A DNA stretch of 19,625 nucleotides from contig JBELMB010000093.1 of NCBI GenBank assembly GCA_042088665.1, positions 1 to 19,625 on the forward strand. Direction: 5' to 3'. Position 1 is the stretch's first letter, and every line of letters starts with the position of its first letter. The position numbers were made by a program, and so were the translations under genes. The DNA is from JBELMB01 sp042088665. GTDB lineage: Bacteria; Pseudomonadota; Alphaproteobacteria; Rhodobacterales; Rhodobacteraceae. Below the pieces are notes generated by a model. That model had not been told where the DNA came from and did no database searches. It saw nothing but the letters and a program-made list of their open reading frames with translations. Shown piece after piece: positions 13,619 to 19,625 of the stretch.

Positions 13619-13665
13619 GTCTCCGTATGGATGGAGACCTGAACACGTTTGGTGCAACAGAACAC
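13619..13665 (-). promoter_or_regulatory. Inverted repeat and direct repeats upstream of the exported-protein operon
   Basis: GTCTCC (13619-13624) and GGAGAC (13633-13638) form a perfect inverted repeat with an 8-bp centre, starting 34 bp before the operon's ATG. Beyond it, the hexamer GTGTTC (minus strand) occurs twice, at 13641-13646 and 13660-13665, about two helical turns apart. The position suits an operator or an activator site, possibly for the operon's own LuxR-type protein; that is inference. Confidence 0.35.
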
Positions 13666-13873
13666 TCGCGGGAAGGGCCCCACACGGTCAGTTGTACAGG
13701 GCCGGAGAAAGGCGGTACGATGGCATGGTGGTTGGCGGCGTCCTGCCCGAAACTTGCCGCACGCGGAGCAGGTGTTGGGGACATTGAACTTCGCGTTTCC
13801 AGACGGAGCCGCGCACGCCATCGTACCTGCATTTCATAAAGCCCAACCTGTCGAAAATAACAATAAACTGAAG

Positions 13874-13920
13874 GTATACGCCCATAAACCTGGGCTTAGG
13901 GCGTATACATCAAAGGTTTA
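13874..13920 (-). terminator. Nested alternative hairpins at the trpB 3' end
   Basis: GTATACGCCC (13874-13883) and GGGCGTATAC (13899-13908) form a perfect 10-bp stem with a 15-nt loop, 22 bp after the trpB stop on the minus strand. A T-rich but interrupted stretch follows. Two competing pairings exist in the same span: GCCCA/TGGGC (13880-13884 with 13891-13895) and TAAACCT/AGGTTTA (13885-13891 with 13914-13920). The simplest reading is a trpB terminator; an operator is possible. Confidence 0.5.
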
Positions 13921-13930
13921 GCAGGGGTTT

Positions 13931-15151
13931 TCATGACATGTCGAAGCCCAGATGCTTTGCCACGGTGAAGATATCCTTGTCGCCACGGCCACACATGTTC
14001 ATGCAGATGATGTGCTCGCTGGGCAGGGTCGGTGCAATCTTCATGACATGAGCAAGGGCGTGGGAAGGCTCCAGCGCAGGTATGATCCCCTCCGCTTCGC
14101 AACACAGTTGGAAGGCTTCGAGCGCTTCCTTGTCTGTGATCGAGACGTATTGCGCGCGCCCGATTTCGTGCAGCCAGGAATGCTCCGGACCGATGCCGGG
14201 ATAGTCCAGTCCGGCGGAAATCGAGAAGCCCTCCAGGATCTGACCGTCGTCGTCCTGCAGCAAGTAGGTGCGGTTGCCGTGCAGAACACCCGGCCGCCCC
14301 CCGGTGAGGGACGCACAATGCTCCATCTTGTCATTCACGCCTTTGCCACCGGCCTCGACACCAATGATGGCGACCTCCTTGTCGTCGAGGAACGGATAGA
14401 AAAGGCCCATTGCGTTCGAGCCGCCGCCGATGGCTGCGATGATCGTATCGGGGTTGCGGCCTTCCGCCTCGGCCATCTGGACCTTGGTCTCCTTGCCGAT
14501 GATGGCCTGAAAATCGCGGACCATTGCGGGATAGGGATGCGGACCGGCGACGGTTCCAATGCAGTAGAAGGTGTCGCGCACATTGGTCACCCAGTCCCGC
14601 AACGCATCGTTCATCGCGTCCTTGAGCGTGCCGCGACCAGAGGTGACGGGGATCACCTCGGCGCCCAGCAGGCGCATGCGGAACACGTTGGGGGCCTGAC
14701 GCTCCACGTCATGTGCGCCCATGTAGACCACGCATTTCAGACCGAATTTGGCGCAGACGGTCGCCGTGGCCACGCCATGCTGGCCCGCGCCGGTCTCTGC
14801 AATGATCCGGGTCTTGCCCATGCGTCGCGCCAGAATGATCTGACCCAGCACGTTGTTGATCTTGTGCGCGCCAGTGTGGTTGAGTTCATCGCGCTTCATG
14901 TAGATCTTGGCGCCGCCCAACTGTTCGGTCAGACGTTCGGCGAGATAGAGCGGGCTGGGACGGCCGACGTAATGTTTCCAGAGGAAATCCATCTCGTCCC
15001 AAAAGCTCTTGTCCGTCTTGGCGCGCTCGTACTGGGCTTCGAGCTCCAGGATCAGCGGCATCAATGTCTCGGAGACGAAGCGCCCGCCAAAGATGCCGAA
15101 GCGCCCGTTTTCATCCGGACCTGTCATGAAGCTGTTTACGAGATCGTCCAT
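13931..15151 (-). CDS. trpB: Tryptophan synthase beta subunit
   Basis: TrpB condenses indole with L-serine on pyridoxal phosphate to give tryptophan. The 406-residue protein is full length. PLP-binding Lys97 is in NHTGAHKINN, the catalytic Glu119 in AETGAGQHG, and the phosphate-cradle GGGSNAMG at 242-249. The C-terminal cofactor pocket region ends in MNMCGRGDKDI. The ATG at 15151 gives MDDLVNSFMTGPDENGRFG and has GAGGAGAG upstream; the frame remains open to 15193 without a matching N-terminus. The upstream same-strand neighbour is a MATE exporter gene 81 bp away, and trpF, the common partner in related bacteria, is not adjacent. trpA is not downstream either: it lies at 2676-3467 on the other strand. 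Confidence 0.97.
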   Translation of the reverse strand: MDDLVNSFMTGPDENGRFGIFGGRFVSETLMPLILELEAQYERAKTDKSFWDEMDFLWKHYVGRPSPLYLAERLTEQLGGAKIYMKRDELNHTGAHKINNVLGQIILARRMGKTRIIAETGAGQHGVATATVCAKFGLKCVVYMGAHDVERQAPNVFRMRLLGAEVIPVTSGRGTLKDAMNDALRDWVTNVRDTFYCIGTVAGPHPYPAMVRDFQAIIGKETKVQMAEAEGRNPDTIIAAIGGGSNAMGLFYPFLDDKEVAIIGVEAGGKGVNDKMEHCASLTGGRPGVLHGNRTYLLQDDDGQILEGFSISAGLDYPGIGPEHSWLHEIGRAQYVSITDKEALEAFQLCCEAEGIIPALEPSHALAHVMKIAPTLPSEHIICMNMCGRGDKDIFTVAKHLGFDMS

Positions 15152-15232
15152 GGTGCCTCTCTCCTCTGGTGTGACGGCCGATGTGTAGGGCATTTGGGGC
15201 GCGCGTGACCAGAGGCAAATCTCAAGGCGACA

Positions 15233-16582
15233 TCAGTCGATCCCGGCAGGCCTTGCCGGTGGCACGGAACGTTCCAGCGCCGGGTATCTTGCCGCAAGCG
15301 TGGCGGCCCGCGCCACGAAGGACACATAGAGCGCCAGCCACAGCCCGTGGTTCTGCATTGGCTCCATCAGGATCCAGACCGCCGCAAAGTAAAGCACCGC
15401 GGCAATGGCCATCATGTTGCGCATATCCGCCGTGCGCGTCGCCCCGATGAAGATACCGTCGAACATGACGAGCCCCAAGATGATTGGCGGCGCAAAGACC
15501 ATCCACGGCAGGTAGGCGCGCGCGGCTTCGCGTACGGTCGGGTCCTTGGCCATGAGATCGATGATCGCGGGTCCGAACAGGCCAAAGACCAGCGCCAGCC
15601 CTACGGCGAAGACCGCCCCCCAGACGGAGGTCATGATCGCGGCCCGCCGCAACCGGGCGACCTGCCCCGCTCCAAACGCCTGTCCCACCAGCGCCTCTGC
15701 CGCAAAGGCGAATCCGTCCAGTGCATAGCCGGTGATGTGCAAGAATTGCAGCAGCACCTGATTGGCCGCCAGCGTCACATCGCCAAAGCGCCCCCCGAAC
15801 AGCAGGAACGAGACAAAGATCGATTCCAGCAACATGGACCGGATCAGAATGTCACTGTTCACCGCCGCCATACGTGTCAGGCGCACCTTGTCGAAGACCC
15901 GCGGCCAGTCACGCCATGACGGTTGGCGGAACGCAGATCGGCAAAGCCACAACCCCATCGCCAACCCCGACCATTCCGCAATGAAGGTGGCCACGGCCAC
16001 GCCCGGCACGCCCCAGTCGAACCCCAGCACAAACAGAAGGTCGAGCCCGACATTGATCCCGTTCATCCAGAGTTGCAGCAGGAAGACATCCCGGGTCCGT
16101 TCCTGCGCGATGAGCCATCCGTTGATGCCATAGACGGCAATCGCCGCCGGCGCGGACCAGATGCGGATCTGCATGTAGGTGCGCGCGAGGCCCTCGACCT
16201 CTTCGCTTGCGGGCGAGAGGGCAAAGGCGCCGAGGTAGACCAGCGGTTGCAACACGACCAGCGCCACCCCTCCGGCAAAGCCGATCATCAGGGACCGCGT
16301 CAGCAGCGCGGCAACTTCGGCCCGGTCACCCTGCCCCGCGGCCTGTGCGGTCAGGCCCGCTGTGCCCATCCGCAAGAAACCGAAGATCCAGTAGATCGCG
16401 GTCAGGATGATGGATCCGACACCCACCGCGGCGATTGGCTCTGCCGCCGGGATCTGGCCTACGACACCAGTGTCCACCGCCCCCAACAAGGGCACGGTGA
16501 CATTGGCCAAAAGGATGGGCACCGCGATCCGGACCACCCGGCCATGCGTTATCGGTTCCTGAGGATCGGGATGCGCAGACAT
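15233..16582 (-). CDS. MATE family efflux transporter, DinF-like
   Basis: The 449-residue protein has about 12 hydrophobic helices, the full length of a MATE exporter. The first helices read VVRIAVPILLANVTVPLLGA then VDTGVVGQIPAAEPIAAVGV, the DinF-type signature with an Asp in VDTGVVG. The second half repeats the pattern near NSDILIRSMLLESIFVSF and LDGFAFAAEALVGQAFGAG. It is an inner-membrane antiporter; the substrate is unknown. It is clearly a different subfamily from the NorM-like gene at the left edge. The ATG at 16582 (MSAHPDPQEPITHG) is preceded by AAAGGTG; an in-frame start at 16633 would add 17 unrelated residues. It lies 81 bp upstream of trpB and 139 bp downstream of the thioesterase pair, so an operon with either is uncertain. 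Confidence 0.9.
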   Translation of the reverse strand: MSAHPDPQEPITHGRVVRIAVPILLANVTVPLLGAVDTGVVGQIPAAEPIAAVGVGSIILTAIYWIFGFLRMGTAGLTAQAAGQGDRAEVAALLTRSLMIGFAGGVALVVLQPLVYLGAFALSPASEEVEGLARTYMQIRIWSAPAAIAVYGINGWLIAQERTRDVFLLQLWMNGINVGLDLLFVLGFDWGVPGVAVATFIAEWSGLAMGLWLCRSAFRQPSWRDWPRVFDKVRLTRMAAVNSDILIRSMLLESIFVSFLLFGGRFGDVTLAANQVLLQFLHITGYALDGFAFAAEALVGQAFGAGQVARLRRAAIMTSVWGAVFAVGLALVFGLFGPAIIDLMAKDPTVREAARAYLPWMVFAPPIILGLVMFDGIFIGATRTADMRNMMAIAAVLYFAAVWILMEPMQNHGLWLALYVSFVARAATLAARYPALERSVPPARPAGID

Positions 16583-16721
16583 GCCCGCACCTTTCGTCGA
16601 AAGCGACTCCGCGGAGTCTGTCCCGCGCGACAAGACACGAGGCCCCCTGGCGCGTCAATTGCAATGGACATCGGGCGTTTCGCGGGTGGCAACGTGCCGC
16701 CCCAGCGGGCAATGGCTTGCC

Positions 16722-17231
16722 TCAGGTTTCCTTGCGCGGCATGACGAAATGCGCTGTGGCCTGTGCGAAGGGGCGGTCGCGGTTGTCCTGCCAAGCCTCT
16801 GCCTGAACGCTCGCATAGCGCCGCCCGGAGCGGGTCACCCGCGCCCGGGCATAGGCGTCTCGCGGCAGGCCGGAGCGGAGGTAGTCGGTGGTGAAGTCGA
16901 TGGTCTTGGGCAAGCGGGGCAGTTTGCCTTCTGCCATGGCGTCCTCGTCCCAGGCGCCGGTTTCGATATCCGTCCAGAGCCATGTCCAGTTCAGAGTGAT
17001 CATCGCTGTGATCTCGAGAAAGGCCGCGGTCACACCGCCATGGATCGCTGGCAGCATCGGATTGCCGATCAGATCCTCGCGGTACGGCAAAAGCGCGGTC
17101 AACTCGTCTCCGCGCCGGTCGAACCGCACGCCGAGGTACTGGATATAGGGCACGCGGGACACCAGCGCGGCCAGCGCCGCGTCGCGCCGTTGCTTGACCA
17201 CCTGAACCGGTTCGGGAGCCGCGCGCGCCAT
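16722..17231 (-). CDS. PaaI-type hotdog-fold acyl-CoA thioesterase (second of pair)
   Basis: The 169-residue protein shows the hotdog thioesterase pattern: YIQYLGVRFDRRGDEL near residues 29-44, the central-helix motif MLPAIHGGVTAAFLEITA with His64-Gly65-Gly66, and later strands LPKTIDFTTDYLRSGLPRD and ASVQAEAWQDNRDRPFAQAT. Such enzymes hydrolyse acyl-CoA thioesters in the cytoplasm. At the position of the usual helix Asp it has Glu73, which a few families use as the catalytic carboxylate. Compared with its partner it has a longer insertion after the helix (WTWLWTDIETGAWDED region). Its ATG overlaps the stop of the upstream thioesterase gene (TGATG), so the two are translationally coupled and may form a heteromer. 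The substrate is unknown. Confidence 0.85.
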   Translation of the reverse strand: MARAAPEPVQVVKQRRDAALAALVSRVPYIQYLGVRFDRRGDELTALLPYREDLIGNPMLPAIHGGVTAAFLEITAMITLNWTWLWTDIETGAWDEDAMAEGKLPRLPKTIDFTTDYLRSGLPRDAYARARVTRSGRRYASVQAEAWQDNRDRPFAQATAHFVMPRKET

Positions 17232-17653
17232 CAGCCGCCCTCCACCGTGAAGGCCCCTGTGGCGGAGGCCACGGGCCGGTCGGGATCGCCATCCAGCGCG
17301 GTTGTGCGCACAAAGGCAACGGAGCGGGTCACATGGTAACATTCCGCGCGTGCGGTGATTGTCTGCCCGGGCGTCGCGGGGCGCATGTAGTCGATGCGCA
17401 GGTTGATCGTGGCCGTCCCGGCGGGCGACTTGGGATGGCTCATGACGGCCGCTCCGCTGCAGGTGTCCATCAGCGCCGAGACCGCGCCGCCATGGATCAC
17501 CCCGGTTTCCGGATCGCCAACGAAACGCGGGTCATATGGCATGGTGATCACGGCGAACCCCTCCCCGATCTCGGTCAGGGTCATGCCCAGCGCCCGGGAA
17601 TGCGGGATGGCGTCGATGAACTGTTTTGCGAAATTGGTCTTGTCTGCGGGCAT
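17231..17653 (-). CDS. PaaI-type hotdog-fold acyl-CoA thioesterase (first of pair)
   Basis: This 140-residue protein is a standard PaaI/4HBT-family thioesterase. It contains HSRALGMTLTEIGEGFAVI, the helix motif TGVIHGGAVSALMDTCSGAA with His54-Gly55-Gly56 and Asp63, and the strand motif TATINLRIDYMRPATPGQTI followed by ASATGAFTV. The usual role is clearing CoA from aryl- or acyl-CoA intermediates in catabolic pathways. The ATG at 17653 has GGAG eight bases upstream; an in-frame extension to 17707 carries no family match. It is first in a two-gene operon with the overlapping thioesterase and is divergent from the MerR genes that precede an acyl-CoA dehydrogenase, which supports a role in acyl-CoA metabolism. 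Confidence 0.9.
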   Translation of the reverse strand: MPADKTNFAKQFIDAIPHSRALGMTLTEIGEGFAVITMPYDPRFVGDPETGVIHGGAVSALMDTCSGAAVMSHPKSPAGTATINLRIDYMRPATPGQTITARAECYHVTRSVAFVRTTALDGDPDRPVASATGAFTVEGG

Positions 17654-17784
17654 GCTCTGCTCCGGGCCGGTTGCCCGAGGGATGGCAGGTTTGCCATGAC
17701 GGGTCAATAACCGCCCAGCGCGTCAGCATGTTGCCCTCGAAGGCCGCAACGCGTAGCCTGTATGAAAACGGAAAGGGAGGCGTG

Positions 17785-18162
17785 ATGGAAGACGCCGTTC
17801 GCCTGAGCTTCAAGGAAATGTGCGCGCGGTTCGACGTGACACCGCGCACATTGCGCTACTACGAATACATCGAATTGCTCTCACCGGAGCGGGAGGGGCG
17901 ATCGCGGTTCTACGGGCCACGCGAGGTCGCCCGCATGACGCTGATCCTGCGCGGGCGGCGCTGGGGCTTTCAGTTGGAGGATATCCGACAGTGGCTTCTT
18001 ATCTATGAAAAAGACGGCAACGAGGCGCAGATGCACGCATGGGTGGAACTCGCGGATCGCCAACTTTTGGAACTGGCAGAGCAGAAGCGCCAGCTTGAGA
18101 CCGCGATAGATGAGCTCAAAGCGCTTCGAGACGACACGGCCGAGGCTCTCTCGGGTTCTTGA
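17785..18162 (+). CDS. MerR family transcriptional regulator (first of tandem pair)
   Basis: The 125-residue protein has a MerR winged HTH at about residues 7-75, with VTPRTLRYYEYIELLSPERE and SRFYGPREVARMTLILRGRR, then a coiled coil at about 80-118 (QLLELAEQKRQLETAIDELK) that would dimerise it. It lacks the C-terminal cysteines of metal-sensing members; its single Cys is near the N-terminus. The closest known type I can name is LiuR-like, which controls acyl-CoA catabolism. The ATG follows GGGAGG at a rather short 4-nt spacing. The next MerR gene is a paralogue sharing most HTH residues. It diverges from the thioesterase pair across 131 bp. Confidence 0.9.
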   Translation: MEDAVRLSFKEMCARFDVTPRTLRYYEYIELLSPEREGRSRFYGPREVARMTLILRGRRWGFQLEDIRQWLLIYEKDGNEAQMHAWVELADRQLLELAEQKRQLETAIDELKALRDDTAEALSGS

Positions 18163-18203
18163 TTCGCAAGGTGCCACTGCATCCAAAGCGGTTTGGAAAA
18201 CGG

Positions 18204-18242
18204 CGCCGACCGAGGTATGGAATACCTGATCCGGGGTCGGCG
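18204..18242. repeat. Nested inverted repeats between the two MerR genes
   Basis: CGCCGACC (18204-18211) and GGTCGGCG (18235-18242) are perfect reverse complements. Inside them AGGTAT (18213-18218) and ATACCT (18222-18227) form a second perfect palindrome with a 3-bp centre. The element lies 42 bp after the first MerR stop and has no T-run, so it could be a stable 3' structure or an operator; the inner palindrome has the size of a MerR-type site. Confidence 0.45.
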
Positions 18243-18290
18243 GGGCAATGTAACAATCTTGCGACATCTGTCAGTTTGCATTGCTTGATC

Positions 18291-18331
18291 TTACGTCAGG
18301 CGGCAAATGACGTAGCGTATGAGTTACGTCA
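18291..18331. promoter_or_regulatory. Three TTACGTCA-type elements upstream of the second MerR gene
   Basis: TTACGTCA occurs at 18291-18298 and 18324-18331, and the inverted core TGACGTA at 18308-18314, all within 41 bp and about 77 bp before the second MerR start. The published LiuR sites that I recall are built from TTTACGT/ACGTAAA half-sites, so this cluster is a good candidate for MerR autoregulation and control of the downstream acyl-CoA dehydrogenase gene. Confidence 0.5.
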
Positions 18332-18407
18332 ACAATTTTTCCCATTGTAGAAGACCCTAAGGACCCGCACCTCCCTCGCCACTGATGTGGAAGGAGTGGA
18401 GTGCGTT

Positions 18408-18809
18408 ATGCAAGACGATAAAGTGATGACCATCCGGGAGATGTGCGACACCTATGAAGTGACCCCAAGGACCCTGCGGTTCTATGAGCAGAAGGAATTG
18501 CTGTTCCCGAAACGGGAAGGACAAAAGCGCCTTTTCAACCGTCGCGATCGAGCCCGGCTGAAGCTTATCCTGCGCGGCAAGCGCTTTGGGTTCAGCCTTG
18601 AGGAAATTCGACAGCTTCTGGATTTGTACCATGTAGGTGACCAGCAACGCACACAGCTGGAAAAGGCCTACGATATTGCCCGCGACCGGCTTGATGAGAT
18701 GGTCCGGCAACGCGAAGACCTGGATGCCGCGATCCGCGAACTTCAGGAACAGATGAAGTGGGGAGAGAAGATGCTCGCCTCGCTGGAGACCAAAGCCGCC
18801 GCAGAATAA
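18408..18809 (+). CDS. MerR family transcriptional regulator (second of tandem pair)
   Basis: This 133-residue protein has the same architecture as its neighbour: a MerR HTH at about residues 6-75 with VTPRTLRFYEQKELLFPKRE and LKLILRGKRFGFSLEEIRQL, then a long coiled coil (DRLDEMVRQREDLDAAIREL) at about 88-125. No effector or metal-binding domain is visible. The ATG at 18408 has GGAG six bases upstream; an in-frame ATG at 18387 is less likely. The acyl-CoA dehydrogenase gene begins 21 bp after its stop, so the regulator is probably co-transcribed with, and controls, a fatty-acid or thio-acid catabolic operon, as LiuR-like proteins do. Confidence 0.92.
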   Translation: MQDDKVMTIREMCDTYEVTPRTLRFYEQKELLFPKREGQKRLFNRRDRARLKLILRGKRFGFSLEEIRQLLDLYHVGDQQRTQLEKAYDIARDRLDEMVRQREDLDAAIRELQEQMKWGEKMLASLETKAAAE

Positions 18810-18830
18810 GCGGCCCGAAGGGAGATCGAG

Positions 18831-19625
18831 ATGCCCACCTATATGGCGCCGGTAAAAGACCAGATGTTCGTGTTGGATGACGTGCTGCAAGTCGGCACGG
18901 CGGATATTCCCGGCTACGAGGATCTGGACCGCGAAACGCTTGAGGCGATCCTGCTTGAGGCCGGAAAGCTGGCGGAGAACGTTCTGGCGCCACTGAACCC
19001 GGTGGGCGACACCGAAGGCTGCGTGCTGGAAAACGGCGTCGTGCGCACGCCGAAGGGGTTTCTCGAAGCCTTCGACCAGATGCGCGATGGCGGCTGGACC
19101 GCCCTCGATTGCGATCCGGACTACGGCGGGCAGGGCCTGCCCTACGTGGTCGCCACGGCGGTTGGCGAGCAGTTCTCGGCGGCGAACATGGCGTTCAACA
19201 TGTATCCCGGCCTGACCCACGGTGCCTATTCCGCCATCCACGCCCATGGATCGGACGCGCAGAAAGCGACCTACTTGCCGAAGATGGTGACCTGTGAGTG
19301 GACAGGCACCATGAACCTGACGGAGCCGCATTGCGGCACCGACCTTGGTCTCATGCGCACAAAGGCCGTCCCGCAGGAGGATGGCACCTACAAGGTCACC
19401 GGACAGAAGATCTTTATCTCCGCCGGCGACCACGACATGAGCGCCAATGTGATCCACCTTGTGCTGGCGAAGATTCCCGGTGGCCCGGATGGCATCAAGG
19501 GCGTCTCACTCTTTATCGTGCCGAAAATCATGGTCAACGCCGACGGGTCCCTCGGCGAACGCAACGGCGTTTCGGTCGGCAAGATCGAAGAAAAGATGGG
19601 CATCCACGGCAATTCCACCTGCGTC
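18831..19625 (+). CDS. Acyl-CoA dehydrogenase, DmdC-like (partial, N-terminal 265 residues)
   Basis: The frame is open from an ATG at 18831, with GGAG upstream, to the window edge; the family is about 590 residues, so less than half is seen. It begins MPTYMAPVKDQMFVLDDVLQ, the N-terminus typical of the long acyl-CoA dehydrogenases that include 3-methylmercaptopropionyl-CoA dehydrogenase DmdC of roseobacters. Middle-domain FAD and substrate motifs are visible: TMNLTEPHCGTDLG at about 160-173, with TEPHCGTD for the flavin, and GQKIFISAGDHD. The catalytic Glu lies beyond the window. The enzyme oxidises an acyl-CoA to the enoyl-CoA using FAD and passes electrons to ETF. DmdC versus a general fatty acyl-CoA dehydrogenase cannot be settled from this half. 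Confidence 0.9.
   Translation, partial: MPTYMAPVKDQMFVLDDVLQVGTADIPGYEDLDRETLEAILLEAGKLAENVLAPLNPVGDTEGCVLENGVVRTPKGFLEAFDQMRDGGWTALDCDPDYGGQGLPYVVATAVGEQFSAANMAFNMYPGLTHGAYSAIHAHGSDAQKATYLPKMVTCEWTGTMNLTEPHCGTDLGLMRTKAVPQEDGTYKVTGQKIFISAGDHDMSANVIHLVLAKIPGGPDGIKGVSLFIVPKIMVNADGSLGERNGVSVGKIEEKMGIHGNSTCV

Larger units (their letters stand above)
13586..13930. other. 345-bp intergenic region between trpB and the exported-protein operon
   Basis: No convincing gene is seen; the short frames on both strands overlap and match nothing. Because both flanking genes are on the minus strand, it should hold the trpB 3' end (right side) and the promoter of the exported-protein/LuxR operon (left side). 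Repeats at both ends are listed separately. I see no clear -35/-10 pair for the operon. Confidence 0.6.

Noticed and set aside
13649..13921. Short frames, including a minus-strand one with a CxxC (NTCSACGK)
   Set aside because: The CxxC is isolated with no second pair, there is no ribosome binding site, and the overlapping frames have equal claim. Not supported as a zinc-ribbon gene or remnant.
13952..15208. 418-codon open frame on the plus strand
   Set aside because: It covers the antisense of trpB almost exactly and has no recognisable domain.
1..19625. Search for tRNA, rRNA, CRISPR arrays, insertion sequences and phage attachment sites
   Set aside because: No tRNA T-loop signature with matching arms, no regularly spaced repeats, no transposase or integrase domain, and no long terminal repeats were seen by eye.

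Overview
The window looks like a chromosomal segment of a marine alphaproteobacterium of the Rhodobacteraceae (Roseobacter group). The grounds are the high GC content, the long-form L25/Ctc protein near pth, a polyphosphate kinase 2, an H-NOX plus hybrid histidine kinase pair, LiuR-like MerR regulators, and a DmdC-type acyl-CoA dehydrogenase. This assignment rests on recalled family resemblance, not on a search. I saw no prophage, insertion sequence, CRISPR array, rRNA or tRNA.

Layout. 1-670 (-) is the N-terminal half of a MATE exporter. 804-1442 (+) is a DUF2461 protein. 1485-2474 (-) is PPK2, divergent from trpA at 2676-3467 (+). 3739-5703 (-) holds H-NOX followed by a hybrid histidine kinase. 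These two share one reading frame and are separated only by a TGA stop and one codon. Divergent from them is a flavin L-lactate dehydrogenase (5830-6993 +) behind a perfect 9-bp inverted repeat. A YbjJ-like MFS transporter (7044-8216 -) converges on it. rplY (8362-8979 +) ends in a textbook terminator. An IsdG-like heme monooxygenase (9104-9418 -) separates rplY from the pth operon, which runs pth, serine hydrolase, DUF2237 (9490-11719 +) and ends at a hairpin.

11720-12503 has no convincing gene. It holds an orphan ORF with unusual codon use and two interleaved inverted repeats that could form a pseudoknot. 12504-13585 (-) is a two-gene operon: an exported, PepSY-like, Gly/Pro/Asp-rich protein and then a LuxR-type regulator anchored by two membrane helices. 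I consider this the best candidate for an undescribed signalling system in the window. trpB (13931-15151 -) follows a second MATE exporter (15233-16582 -). 16722-17653 (-) encodes two translationally coupled hotdog thioesterases. Divergent from them are two MerR paralogues (17785-18162 and 18408-18809 +) and the start of an acyl-CoA dehydrogenase that runs off the window (18831-19625 +).

How the genes fit together. trpA and trpB encode the two subunits of tryptophan synthase but lie about 10.5 kb apart on opposite strands. Inverting everything between trpA's 5' side and trpB's 3' end would place trpA directly downstream of trpB. H-NOX probably senses NO and controls the kinase. The right end reads as a regulated acyl-CoA catabolism block, with a cluster of TTACGTCA elements in front of the second MerR gene. 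Start codons were chosen by Shine-Dalgarno match and family N-termini and are stated where doubtful.
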